Of a stretch of 25,209 nucleotides of DNA, positions 11,359 to 20,297 are shown in pieces. Origin of the DNA: Scenedesmus sp. ARA3 (Eukaryota > Chlorophyta > Chlorophyceae > Sphaeropleales > Scenedesmaceae); assembly GCA_004335835.1 (NCBI GenBank), contig RWJK01000032.1:1-25209 (forward strand), read 5' to 3'. The notes under the pieces are model-generated. The model ran no database searches, had not been told where the DNA came from, and worked only from the letters and a program-made list of their open reading frames with translations. Positions within the stretch are counted from its first letter, which is position 1. Every line of letters starts with the position of its first letter. Made by a program: the position numbers and the translations under genes.

Positions 11359-12226
11359 GCTGCTGCTGGAACTGCTCCCAAAGCGGATACAGTCTGGCAG
11401 TTGGTCGTCAATCGCCTGCAGCAATGCACAACCGATGTCACCAACTAAATGCTTGCATCAGGTGTACGCTGCTGTTTGCCTTGTGATGACGCAAGATGCC
11501 CCAACAGGAACCCTGTGCAGGCGCATTGCATGCTGTGCAAGCTTACTGCATGGGGCTCGGTTCAGCCACTGGCCGCCTCTTTGTTATCCTCTTGACCCAC
11601 CTTTTGCAGCAGTAGGTCCAACCTCTGCTTGTGCTCAGCTGAAAGTTGAGCACAGAACCACAGGGACCACAGAAAATTGACATCATCTGCTTTTTCAGGG
11701 TCCATTTCTGCTGCAGCTGCCAGCAGCAGCGCATCTCTCGCCAGTACAGCATCTGACACGTCATTCAAATGCAGCTGACAGCTGCAGCGGGCGCCGGCGT
11801 TGACCAGAGCCGCTGCTGTGGTCAACGCATTGCGTATGTCGCCGCAGCCTAGTAGAAGCACCTACAGTTGTCAGGAGGCCACAAATGGCGGTCAGTCAGA
11901 GCAGCGCGTGCAGGCCGGCTTGCCAGTGCTGCTGCTGCTGGACATTGCTGCAGGAATCCATTGGAGGCAAAACTCGTTTGATTCATTTGTATAAGGCCAC
12001 AAGAAGTGCTGCAGCAGCGCAGTACATACGGTCTGGCGTGCAGTTTGTTGGCCAGCTCTTATCTGTGATGTGCTATCTGTGCTGTGCTATCTGTGCCCAC
12101 CTTGCAGTCTGCTGGGGCACTGTCTCCTGCAGGCAGCACGGCTTTAGCAGGCGTGTTACCAATGGGGTATTGAAAGCCCCATCGATGGTTGAGGACCTTT
12201 CTAGATGTGACAGCAGGGAACGCCAT
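2611..12226 (-). CDS. DUF4470-like / MYND zinc-finger protein, 13 predicted exons
   Basis: Predicted exons (minus strand): 12226-12101, 11861-11601, 11415-11233, 11087-10923, 10088-9993, 9451-9046, 7642-6429, 6137-5708, 5325-5233, 5162-4879, 4651-4547, 4052-3843, 3189-2611. All have GT-AG introns and phases agree, giving 1383 residues. Exons 1-5 (residues 1-277) resemble DUF4470: FQYPIGNTPA, LLGCGDIRNAL, LHLNDVSDAVLARDALLL, then NPTLLDAQ. DUF4470 is known from the dynein assembly factor DNAAF3 and from MYND proteins of algae and fungi. The exon 6/7 join gives FHAIDVSNVGDHAGLLNVLL, a strong check on that splice. Residues about 1330-1380 form a MYND finger: CRVC, CSRC, YCCVQC and HKRAC supply the C-x2-C, C-x2-C, C-x3-C and H-x3-C ligands. 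Poly-Ser tracts sit in exons 3, 6, 7 and 8. The start is the first in-frame ATG. The 70-nt intron 9 and the 3' half (exons 8-12) are least certain. The molecular role is unknown; a protein-interaction or assembly role is inferred. Confidence 0.8.
3355..3600 (-). pseudogene. Decayed copies of the last-exon 5' end (MYND gene)
   Basis: Two copies of the acceptor region of the last exon lie upstream of it within intron 12. The nearer starts at 3462, 273 bp from the true exon start at 3189, and matches for about 100 bp after its own CAG acceptor. It carries a TAG where the true exon has CAG (within LLRSLLQRN), so it would end translation. A shorter, more diverged copy starts at 3583. Both keep a (CTG)n run before the acceptor, so intron and exon were duplicated together. 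Confidence 0.85.
4228..4316 (-). pseudogene. Decayed copy of exon 12 5' end (MYND gene)
   Basis: The copy starts after a TAG acceptor at 4313, 261 bp upstream (in gene direction) of the true exon start at 4052. It reads IINKVALQDSDRALAMYILV against IINKDAPQGSDKAHAMYIRV in the true exon, then diverges and meets an in-frame stop. If spliced in, it would truncate the protein before the MYND finger. Confidence 0.85.
4464..4492 (-). pseudogene. Short copy of exon 11 3' end with donor site
   Basis: The copy reads KDHLLIHQ followed by a GT donor (GTCAGAG), against KDNLLIHQ with GTAAGT at the true exon end. The two donor positions are 83 bp apart (4547 and 4464). It lies downstream of the exon, inside intron 11. 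Confidence 0.75.
5939..5972. repeat. (CTG)n microsatellite coding poly-Ser
   Basis: About ten CTG units lie within exon 8 of the MYND gene; on the minus strand they read AGC codons and give a run of ten serines. Confidence 0.9.
7690..7990 (-). repeat. Tandem copies (about 130 bp) of the exon 7 acceptor region
   Basis: The segment holding the 3' end of intron 6 and the first part of exon 7 (true exon start 7642, GLLNVLLAAGLRL) is repeated upstream at about 7696-7816 and 7827-7910, with a more diverged partial copy near 7940-7990. Start-to-start spacing is about 130 bp. The shared blocks include TCTGCTGTGAGGCGGCTGC and CAGCAGCACATTCAGCA on the plus strand. The copies carry substitutions and indels. 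Confidence 0.85.
8150..9000 (-). repeat. Array of at least five decayed copies of the exon 6 donor region
   Basis: The true exon 6 ends at 9046 with codons for FHAIDVSNVGDHA. Copies of this end, most with their following donor, occur near 8823, 8709, 8581, 8339 and 8150. The plus-strand landmark is GTCAATGGCATGGAAGCGCA. Longer co-duplicated blocks are shared between 8449-8505 and 8934-8990, and between about 8550-8590 and 8789-8830. The copies lie only downstream of exon 6 and fill most of the first 900 bp of intron 6. Confidence 0.85.
9168..9218. repeat. (CTG)17 microsatellite coding poly-Ser
   Basis: Seventeen uninterrupted CTG units lie in exon 6 of the MYND gene and read as 17 AGC serine codons on the minus strand. 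They sit between an Ala-rich helix-like stretch and GGLVFVLHGGDG. Confidence 0.95.
9420..9605 (-). repeat. 69-70 bp tandem repeat of the exon 6 acceptor region
   Basis: Two full units (about 9421-9490 and 9491-9559) and a partial third each contain a pyrimidine-rich stretch, CAG or an equivalent, and the exon start GTGCATGATGCAAC (minus strand). The true exon 6 begins at 9451, and only that copy runs on into WDCFPQFSH. The second copy has a good alternative acceptor upstream. Confidence 0.85.
10330..11040 (-). repeat. 254-bp tandem repeat of the exon 4 3' end and donor, 3 copies
   Basis: The true exon 4 ends at 10923 (LPAATQKLLCKELE). Two more copies of its 3' part, each with a GT donor, end at 10667 and 10414, so the period is 256 then 253 bp. 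Each copy encodes nearly the same peptide (FAESAGIASMDSQLDGLVVD and FAESAGIASLDSQLDGLLVD) without an internal stop. The copies lack the 5' part of exon 4. Copy 2 has an AG before GCTTTGCTGAG, but splicing there would enter the wrong frame and reach a stop; copy 3 has no clear acceptor. Confidence 0.9.
11105..11141. repeat. Interrupted (CAG)n microsatellite in intron 3
   Basis: A CAG-rich run with one CGG interruption lies in intron 3 of the MYND gene, close to the acceptor of exon 4. Confidence 0.8.
12040..12100 (-). repeat. Short GCACAGATA-type minisatellite at the donor of intron 1
   Basis: Immediately after the donor of exon 1 of the MYND gene, the intron repeats variants of CACAGATAGCACA about three times. 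It is purely intronic and unlike the exon-carrying repeats elsewhere in the gene. Confidence 0.6.
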
Positions 12227-12631
12227 CAGCGCTGCTGGGCTGTGCAGATCTAGTTGCTGCAAAGGATGCACGCCATGGAAGCAGCGGGCATGTGCAAACG
12301 CTGATATAGGGAAAAAGATCGAACAGGGATTTGGCGTGCACAGGCAAAGCCACACCCACACCCCGGAACTCAGTTTGAAGCAGCGGAATACGAAACAGCA
12401 ACCATAATATGACAGTGACACCCTGAGGCAGCTTCAGTTCCCCAAGTCGTTGTTTGCTTTACATTTAAGACCGTTTTGCAAAGTTGCGCTGGGACGCCAG
12501 ACGGAAGGTGTGGTCTTGCCAGCCCTGTCCGAAGTAGCTGCTTGTGTGAGCAGTCGATCAGACACCTTACATCCAACCTCTTATCCCTGCCTCGTCGCTG
12601 TGCACTGTGACTCTTGTCTGCGTTCTTGCGA
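12227..12631. promoter_or_regulatory. Divergent intergenic region, probable shared promoter
   Basis: About 405 bp separate the start codons of the minus-strand MYND gene (12226) and the plus-strand OPR-RAP gene (12632). Both upstream regions must lie here, so a bidirectional promoter is likely. I see no convincing TATA box; a TATA-like GATATAGG occurs near 12302. The transcription starts cannot be placed from sequence. Confidence 0.5.
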
Positions 12632-13038
12632 ATGCCCTTACTGCCGTGGCAGCCGTATCCACTTGCAAGGGCCCTCCCCAGGCACAGGTCTGTGAAGACC
12701 TCTGCCAGCTTGGACCGAGGCAGCAGCCACAATGGCTCGGCACGAAACACAAATCCATCGTCAAACAGCAGTCAGCAGTGGCATACGAGGCGCGGCAGGC
12801 AGCAACCGCAGTGGCAACAGGAGCCAGAGCAGCAAAGCCAATTGCAGCAGCAGCAACGGCAACCAGAGCAGCAGCCAAGGCATTCGCCGCAACAGCAGCA
12901 GCAGCAGCAGCAGCAGCAAGAGAAAGCTCCTCTGTCCCCTGTGCTCAAGGCTATGTTTGGCAGCGTGAAGCAGCAGAGCCTAGGGCAGCTGCAGCACCTG
13001 CTGGAGAACCATGTACACCACATGGATGGCTCAGGTAC

Positions 13039-13069
<31 letters not shown>

Positions 13070-14385
13070 CACCAGCTGCAGCCCTGTGTCCTCCATTTGG
13101 ATGTTGTTAAGTTTGTGTGATGTGCTTCAAGGCAGCAGCGGGGAGTGTTTCATACCTGCAGCAGCAACGGCAGTCCGCAGTCAGCCTCGTTGGCATGCCC
13201 CCGTTGCAGTTTCCTGCAAGCAATTGTCTGCAAGTGCCGTGTGCATCAGCCTCAACATCAATCAATTAAAGCACACGCAATTGTTACCACCAGTCGCCAG
13301 CAAGCAGTTGCGCAACGCTGTGCTTTAGACATGCCACGCCTATTCACAACTTTCCCACCTTCCATCGCAGTGTTGGTGGCAATGCTGCTGCGGCTGGCAA
13401 AGCTACGGCCGCCCCCTCCCAGGCAAGCCAAGGAGCAGCTTCTGCCAGAGATCTGGCACCATCTATACCCCCACCTGCAAACCCTGCAGCTACATGAGCT
13501 CTCGCTGGCCCTGTGGGCAGCAGCCAAACTGGACTACAACCAGCCGGCGCTGTACAGGATCTGCCTGCAGCTGTTTCTGCGGCAGTTGGATAGTGCGCCA
13601 GCGCGGCATGTGTCCAATGTTATGTATGCGCTGGCAGCAGCGCCGCTGCATAATGCGGCGCAGCACGATCTGCGGGTGCTGCCGCAGCTGCTGCCTGCCT
13701 TTGTAAAGCTGGCCGAAGCAGGAGAGGTCAACCCGCAGGTGTGACGACAGCTGCTGTAACATGAAGTGTTGTGCAGCGGATCTTGAATTTGGACAAAGGT
13801 TTTGCTGCAGCAGACGAGTACTGCTGGATGAGCAACCAAAGCAATATGACACAGTGTCACAGTGTAACACGGCTTATTTGTAGCAGTGTCTGGCAATGAC
13901 AGACCTGTCACTTTTGCTTGGTTGTGCAGTCAGCTGAGCTTCATTAGTCATTGTCTCAGCATTGGCATAGCAGGTGTAGTCCTTATTCTTGCCAGCTGCT
14001 GTTGCTGCCTCTGCCCATCAGCATAACATCAAGCCATTAGCTACTCAGACATGCTGCGCTGCTGCTGGGCCTTGCAGGACGTCTCAAACTGCTTGTGGGC
14101 ACTTGCCAAGCTCAACCTGCAGCCTTATAGCTCAGACAAACGCAAAATACTGGCAGCGATGCAAAGCCAGCTTCATTCTGCAGCGCCGCAGTCAGTAGCG
14201 AATGTACTGTGGGCTCTAGCGAAGATGAAACACTGTCTGCCAGCACCTGTTCTACTGCAGTATCTGCAGCAGCTGCTGCGACAGACAGAGGCAGCGTCGG
14301 CACAGGATGCATCTAATGCTTTGTGGGCGCTCGCCAACCAGCAGCTGCCGCCGATGCTGCTGCAGCGGGCTCCCAGTGGGGACCT

Positions 14386-14427
<42 letters not shown>

Positions 14428-15741
14428 GTGCTGGGAGGTGCTGGAGGCAGCAGTCGTTGAGCTGCTGCGGCTTGCCTTGGTCAACAGCAGCAGCAGCAGG
14501 CAGCGAGGCCGCACTGGCGGCGGCGGCGGCAGCAGCAGCAGCGGCTACCTTTGCAATGCACTATGGGCTGCTGCAAAGTTAAAGGTGCAGCTTCCACCAC
14601 AGCTTGTAGCAGATGTGGTGGGCTGTGTGCATTCCGGGCTGCAGCATGCACCTGCTTCTGCTCAGGACGTCAGCAGTGTGCTGTGGGCAGCAGCGAACAT
14701 ACACATCAGGCAGCAGCAGCAGCAGCAGCAGTGGCATGTGTTGCTGAGTCAACAGCAGCTTGACGACTTGCTTGCAGCCCTGCTGGATTCCACAGCACAT
14801 GACCAGCCTTACATCAACAACGCCAGGCCGCAGTCTGTTTCTAACAGCCTGTGGGCAGCAGCAAAGCTGGGCCTTGCTGTTGATCAGCGGCAGCTGCTGA
14901 AGCTGCTGCAGCTGTTTGTGCAGCTGCTGGACAGCGCTGACGGAGGAACACAGCAGGAGGCTGCCAATGTGCTGTGGGCGCTGGCAACCCTGCAACAGCA
15001 GCAGCAGCAGCAGCGGCAGCAGCAGCACGTTCGCTGCCCGCAGCGGCAGCTAGTGTCGTTAGATGCTGTTATACCAATTTGGGATGCCTTTGGTAGTCAG
15101 CTGCAGCTAGCCAATAGCCAGGAGGTGTCCAATGTTCTGTGGGCTGCAGCACGCCTCGGGCTGCTACCCACACCCCAGCAGCTGCGGCTGATGATCAGCC
15201 ACCTAACAAACCTGCTGCCAGCTGTAGCAAACCAGGAGATTGTAGCCGCACTATGGGCTGTAGCAGCATTCCAGCAGCTAGCCCCGCAGCAGCAGCAGCA
15301 GCAGCGGCTGCGGCTGCCGCCGCAGCAGCTGCAGGCACTGCTGCAGGCGCTTGCACCCAGCCCAGCTGCAGCAGCGGAGCTGCCGCTGGTTCAGCTGTGT
15401 GGCTGCCTGTCAGCTGTGGCTCAGATGGTGCCGTGTGTCATGCCGCAGCAGCTGCTGGGGCGAGAAGGGTGTGCATTGCTGCTGCAGCGAGTGCCAAGCT
15501 TGAGCTTGCAGGCTACTGCTGCTGTGGCTTATGCGCTTGCACAGCTAGGGGTGGTAGAGGCTGCAGAGCTGATGGGTGCATTGCTGCAGCGGGGGCTGCA
15601 GCTGACACAGCAGCAGCAGCAGCAGGAGCAGCAGCAGCAGCAGGAGCAGCGAAGAGGGCCGGGCCGCAGCAGCAGGAGCAGCACCACCAGCCACGCACAC
15701 AGCAGCAGCTTCAGTAGTGCAGCTGGCGATGATGGCAGTGT

Positions 15742-15773
<32 letters not shown>

Positions 15774-15969
15774 TACAGCCAGTGCTGGACCATGTCTTTG
15801 CACATCAGGCATTGGCAACATTGTGTTGGTCGGGTGCGGTGCTGGACCTGCAGCAGCAGGTGCCGCTGCTGCGGCAGCTTGCGGCTGCTTATGCGCAGCG
15901 CTGGCAGCAGGCCAGCAGCGTGGACATGTGCCAGGTGTTCATGCTGCACCTGTGGCTGCAGGACGTGGA

Positions 15970-16007
<38 letters not shown>

Positions 16008-16819
16008 TGAGGTCCCGGAGGCGACAGAGAGCATCAAGTGTTGCATCTGACGCTGCTGGAGCTGCCAGCAATAGCAGCAGCAGCAGCAGCAGTAGTCCAT
16101 CCACCACAAGCAGCGCAGCAGCAGCAGCAGCAGCAGGCGGCCTTTTAGGGTGCTTGTCAGAGCAGCAGCTGCAGGTCTGTCAGCAGGCATGGCTGCAGCA
16201 GCTGGCAGCCAACCGTGCCGCTGCATCGTCGCAGCTACAGCAGTCTGTGTTTGCAGCAGCACAGCAGCTTCCGGGCCTCAATGCACCTCCTGTCATGGAG
16301 TACCTCACTGAGGATGGCCTCTTCAGCATTGACTGTTATGTAACAACAGCAGCAGGAGTGAAGCTGGCGATAGAAGCTGACGGCCCGAGCCACTTTAGGT
16401 TGCCAGATCAAAAGCCCACTGGCACCACGCTGTACAGGAACAAGGCGCTTGATGCGCGAGGGCTGGGCCTTGTGTCTGTGCCGTATACTGAGTGGCAGCA
16501 GCGGGCACACAATGCAGCAGCAGCAGCAGTGGATGAGGTGGCCGCGTCTGCAACAGCTGATTCAGCAGGTGCTGTGCTGTTATTGCCAGGCAAGAAGATG
16601 CGGCGGGGCAGTGCAGCGTCAGGCAGGCAGGCAGCAGCAGCAGCAGCAGTAGCAGTGTCACCACACCAGCAGCAGTACCTGCAGCGGCGAGTGGATGCGA
16701 CTGTAGATGCTGCGGCAAGCTCGGCAGCAGCAGTAGCAGCAGACAGTTCTGCTGCAGATGCTATCGGAGCTGCAGCTGCCAGCAGCACACAAAAGAGCGG
16801 TGGCGGGGTTGCATATGTC

Positions 16820-16870
<51 letters not shown>

Positions 16871-17017
16871 CAGAGCTCAGCTGGTGTTGCCGGCAGCAGT
16901 GCCCCAGTGCACGGGAGCACTGGCAGTGCCGCTGCAGCTGGGAGACCTGCCAGTGCGCTGCGCAGGCGGCGGGCTGCCACACCAGCAGCAGCCACAGCAG
17001 CAGCAGCAGCCTCCTGA
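12632..17017 (+). CDS. OPR-like repeat protein with C-terminal RAP domain
   Basis: Predicted exons 12632-13034, 13371-13738 and 14078-17017 give 1236 residues with matching phases (1, then 0). The start is the first ATG after an in-frame stop at 12608 and opens a basic, acid-free leader (MPLLPWQPYPLARALPRHRS) that suits an organelle transit peptide. From about residue 150 come roughly twelve helical repeats of the type DVSNCLWALAKLNLQP, QSVANVLWALAKM, QSVSNSLWAAAKLGL and QEVSNVLWAAARLGLLP, as in algal octotricopeptide repeat proteins. Residues about 996-1068 form a RAP domain: DGLFSIDCYV, KLAIEADGPSHF, then GLVSVPYTEWQQR. OPR and RAP proteins act in processing, stability or translation of organelle RNA in Chlamydomonas; the RNA target here is unknown. 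Long Gln and Ala runs interrupt the repeat array and the tail. The last 170 residues are low-complexity, and another frame is also open to 17210, so the exact C-terminus is uncertain. Confidence 0.88.
13040..13069. repeat. (CAG)n directly after the donor of RAP-gene intron 1
   Basis: A CAG run follows the donor GTACG within a few bases, so the 5' end of the intron is itself a microsatellite. Confidence 0.85.
14388..14427. repeat. (CAG)n coding poly-Gln in the OPR-RAP protein
   Basis: About thirteen to fourteen CAG units encode an uninterrupted glutamine tract between two OPR-like repeats. Further Q tracts lie near 14710, 15000, 15290, 15610, 15745 and 15975. Confidence 0.9.
16819..16869. repeat. 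(GCA)n coding poly-Ala in the RAP protein tail
   Basis: About 17 to 18 GCA units give an alanine run downstream of the RAP domain. The same repeat is read as Gln, Ser or Ala in different parts of this gene depending on frame. Confidence 0.9.
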
Positions 17018-17421
17018 CAGCAGTTCGGAAGCAGAGCAACTGAGTGCTGCCGGTGCAGCTGTGCCCGCATTGCCTGGTGGTGCTGCTGGTGTCCTGCAGG
17101 GGCCTGCTGTTGTCCTGCAAGCGCATGCAGCGGAGTCGGCTGCAGCAGCAGCAGCAGCAGGCGGAGGCAGGAGGCGCAGGCGGAAAGCCAGCGCTGCTGT
17201 CTCCGTGTAGTATTGCTGCGCTGGTAGCCGCAGTGCAAAGGCATGCGTGGCTTGATGCTGTGCTGTTCATTGTGCAAGCAGGGGCACGTTTGGCAGTCCG
17301 TGTAAGTTTGTGGGCACTGGTACTCATACATTTGTGTGTGGTGGGATTTGACTCCGGCGTCAAGTGTGTCCCATCAACCATCGCAGACGGCTTGCTGTTG
17401 ATGATTTTGTCCACCTGCAAA

Positions 17422-17426
17422 TGTAA
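17422..17426 (+). terminator. Candidate poly(A) signal TGTAA of the OPR-RAP gene
   Basis: TGTAA lies about 405 nt after the stop codon at 17017, within the usual range of chlorophycean 3'UTRs. It is the first clear one I found downstream. Confidence 0.4.
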
Positions 17427-17515
17427 CAACTAGCGATGCAGCTGACCAGGCCCTGGGTATATATATGTTGCTGCTGCAGTGACAGATGCATGTGCTGTGG
17501 TCCATACTGTCACAG

Positions 17516-17569
17516 TGTCACAGCCCACAATGTGCCACAGCCCACAGTGTGCCCGGGGCTGTGACAGCC
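17516..17569. repeat. Inverted repeat TGTCACAGCC / GGCTGTGACA
   Basis: TGTCACAGCC at 17516-17525 pairs with GGCTGTGACA at 17557-17566; the right arm is itself the near-palindrome GGCTGTGACAGCC. The loop repeats CCACAGCCCACA variants. It resembles the pair at 2231-2285. Confidence 0.6.
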
Positions 17570-18444
17570 TGTGGATGCGGATTGACTGCTCAGCGCTGCT
17601 TGGAGCTCCTGCTGAGCTTACAGGAACGATGAGTCGTGATTGACAGGTTCTCAACGGCCTGCTTAAAGATGTGTGCAGCTGGCGCACTTACTGGAACATC
17701 AGCAGTCACCCATTGCCAGTGGCAAGTGGCAGTGACGAGTTGGCACCTGGAGACTTTGCCGGTTGTTGCCAGAACACAACATCCGCACGCACATTCTGCA
17801 TTTAACTGCAACAGCAATGCTCTTTGAAGTGGCGCCGAGACTTAAAGGAGTGTGTGACCAAGGACGAGACACCTTCTCTTACCGTCCCTGTCACCGTCAT
17901 GCTGGGGTGACTGCTGCGATTCTGCTGAGGAAAGCTGCTAAACAGACAAGCCTGACGTATCATTCCGTACGATATCACGATCAAAAGCACTTCACACGTC
18001 AAAGAGCACAACTAGACAAGTGGTTGTCTGTCGTCCGCTACCTGAACGTCGGCAGTCCATACAACAGAAATTGTTGTTGGTGCAAGTTTGTTTGATCGGC
18101 CGCGTTGCAAGCTTGGGTTCCTCAGGTCTGCAGCAGTGTGGGGAAGTGCGGAGAAGACAGGAGCCCCAGCATCGCCAGCGATAGCTACGTACGCAGCTAG
18201 TGAGGCGTATTTTAGGCGTATTTTGATCGAGGTAATGTCGCAGCTGGCCCGTCCTGTGCCAGCGTTCAGCCAGCTTACCTGAATAGCGTGCGTGCATGCA
18301 AAGCAGCTTTCACAGCGCATCTTTCCGATAAACAAGTATTATTCAATCCATCGGCACATCTTGCAGGTGCGCATCGTGTGCGGGAGGCTTGCCAGAGACA
18401 GCACAATTGCAGCACAGCAGCACCAGCAGCAAAGCAGCAAGCCC

Positions 18445-20242
18445 ATGCAACAGCGCAGACGCAGGTGGGGGCATCCCCATCTGATGCTGCTTTTGCTGTT
18501 CTGCGGCTGGAGCGGCCAGCAGCTGCTGGCAGCAGCGCAGGAAGCAAACTCCAGCCTGTCACCGGCTCCTGCAGGGGCAGGCGCAACACCATCTCCCTCT
18601 CCTATTCCTGCAGCAGTAGACAGCCCCAGTCCTGCAACAGCAGCAGGCCCACCATCACCTTCGCCTCAAGCCTCTACACAAACGCCATCACCAGCAGCAC
18701 CCCCGCCAGTACCAGAACCCACCCCACCACCTCCCCCTGCGGGTGATGCCGGTGCTGCTGCTGGCACCACACCTCCTGCCACACCCCCACCAGCTGGCGG
18801 TGCAGCAGGGGCAGGCGACGGCAGCAGCAGCAGCACAGGTACAGGTGCAGCTGGCGCAACCGGCCCTGCAGCTGGCACTGACAGCAGCGCAGCAAAAACC
18901 CAGCCACCAACCCAGCCACCACCTACAACAGGCGGCACTGGCAGCACTGGCAGCGGCACAGTTGTGCCGCCTCAGCCACAGCCGACAGTTGGCACCCCTC
19001 CAGGTACTGCTACACCCCCTGCAGGTGGTGCTGGCGGCACCACCACCCCCCCAAATGTCACACCCTCAGCAGGCAGCGGTGCCGGCAGCAGCGGTACTAC
19101 TGCGCCAAATCAGCAGCCGCCACCCGCCACAGAGCCGGAGAAAAATGTGACGCTTCCCGGCTATGTGCTTCCGACGCCCGACGAGACGGCAATCGACGGC
19201 ATTACCCCGAGTGATGATGAATGCAAGCTTATGTCAGCGCTGTATGCAGCAATGGGAGCAGACGGCAGCAGCAGCAACTGCGGCAGCGGCAAGAGCTCCG
19301 GCAGCAGCAGCAGCGGCAGCAGCTTGCAGGATATCGGGAGCAGCATGCAGCAGAACAGCGAGCTGGCAAAGAGCAGTGCACGGTTCAGGGACGGATTGTT
19401 TACAAATAAGAACGGCGCTAGCTTCTGCGTTTCAACAGCTGGGGCAGCAGAGATGGCGCAGAGCAACTCGCGCAGTGCCGCATTCCAGAGCATAAATGAC
19501 ATGCGGGAGCTTCCTGACATTGTGGACCCTGCATGTGAAGATCAGTATGCAGATCAGCAAGAAGGATGCCCTCCAAGGCCTGGCAACAGCGGTCCGGTGT
19601 TCTTTGCGGATACAGAAGGAGATGCAGCAAACAGTCCAAGCCCTAATCCTGAAGGCAGCGCAGATGCAAGCCCCAGCCCGAGCCCTAGCCCCAGCCCGGC
19701 ACCGATCGACATGCGGAACTGCAGCAGGAAGTTCACACGGGTGAGGGTGTGAAGTTGGGCGTGAATCTGGTTGTAGTTTTTGCATGTGAACTTCTGTATC
19801 AGTGCTGCATTGTCTCTTACAGTGCTTGCACATTCAGCATATAGTTTTGCATGCTGTTGCATTCATAGCATGCTGCTGGTTGCTGAGTTGGGTTGTGGGT
19901 GGCTCAAACAGGATGTGCTGCAACACACTTTCTGACAAAAAGGCTGCAGCACATACATCACAATTGAAACCTGCAAAGCAACCTGCCACGCTTGAATTTG
20001 TTGAATGCTGCTGTTGCCGCTTGCAGGTTGGCACACAGCCCCGCTCTGTCGCTGTCGTGCTGCTCAAGTGGCGCCGCGAGTATTACAAATCCAAAGAAAA
20101 GTGCTGCGAGGAGCAGAACAACGCAGAAGGCTGCGACTGCAAGTGGGGACGCCGCACCTGGGACAACCTGTTCCCTCCAAAAACCTACAGCAGGCTGTTC
20201 ACTGATGAGTGCGACAAGGGACCGTCACTCAACAGGGTGGGT

Positions 20243-20297
<55 letters not shown>

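Larger units (their letters stand above)
17018..18444. other. 3'UTR of the OPR-RAP gene and intergenic region
   Basis: Open frames run through this stretch on both strands but none shows a domain, a plausible start or codon bias distinct from chance. The first 400 bp are probably the 3'UTR of the OPR-RAP gene. The last several hundred bp should hold the promoter and 5'UTR of the peptidase gene, for which I see no clear core element. A hairpin-forming repeat lies at 17516-17569. Confidence 0.5.

Noticed and set aside
17044..17433. Separate 129-residue protein after the OPR-RAP gene
   Set aside because: It has no domain, lies where the 3'UTR is expected and ends at the TGTAA motif. An alternative spliced C-terminus reaching 17210 is possible but unsupported.
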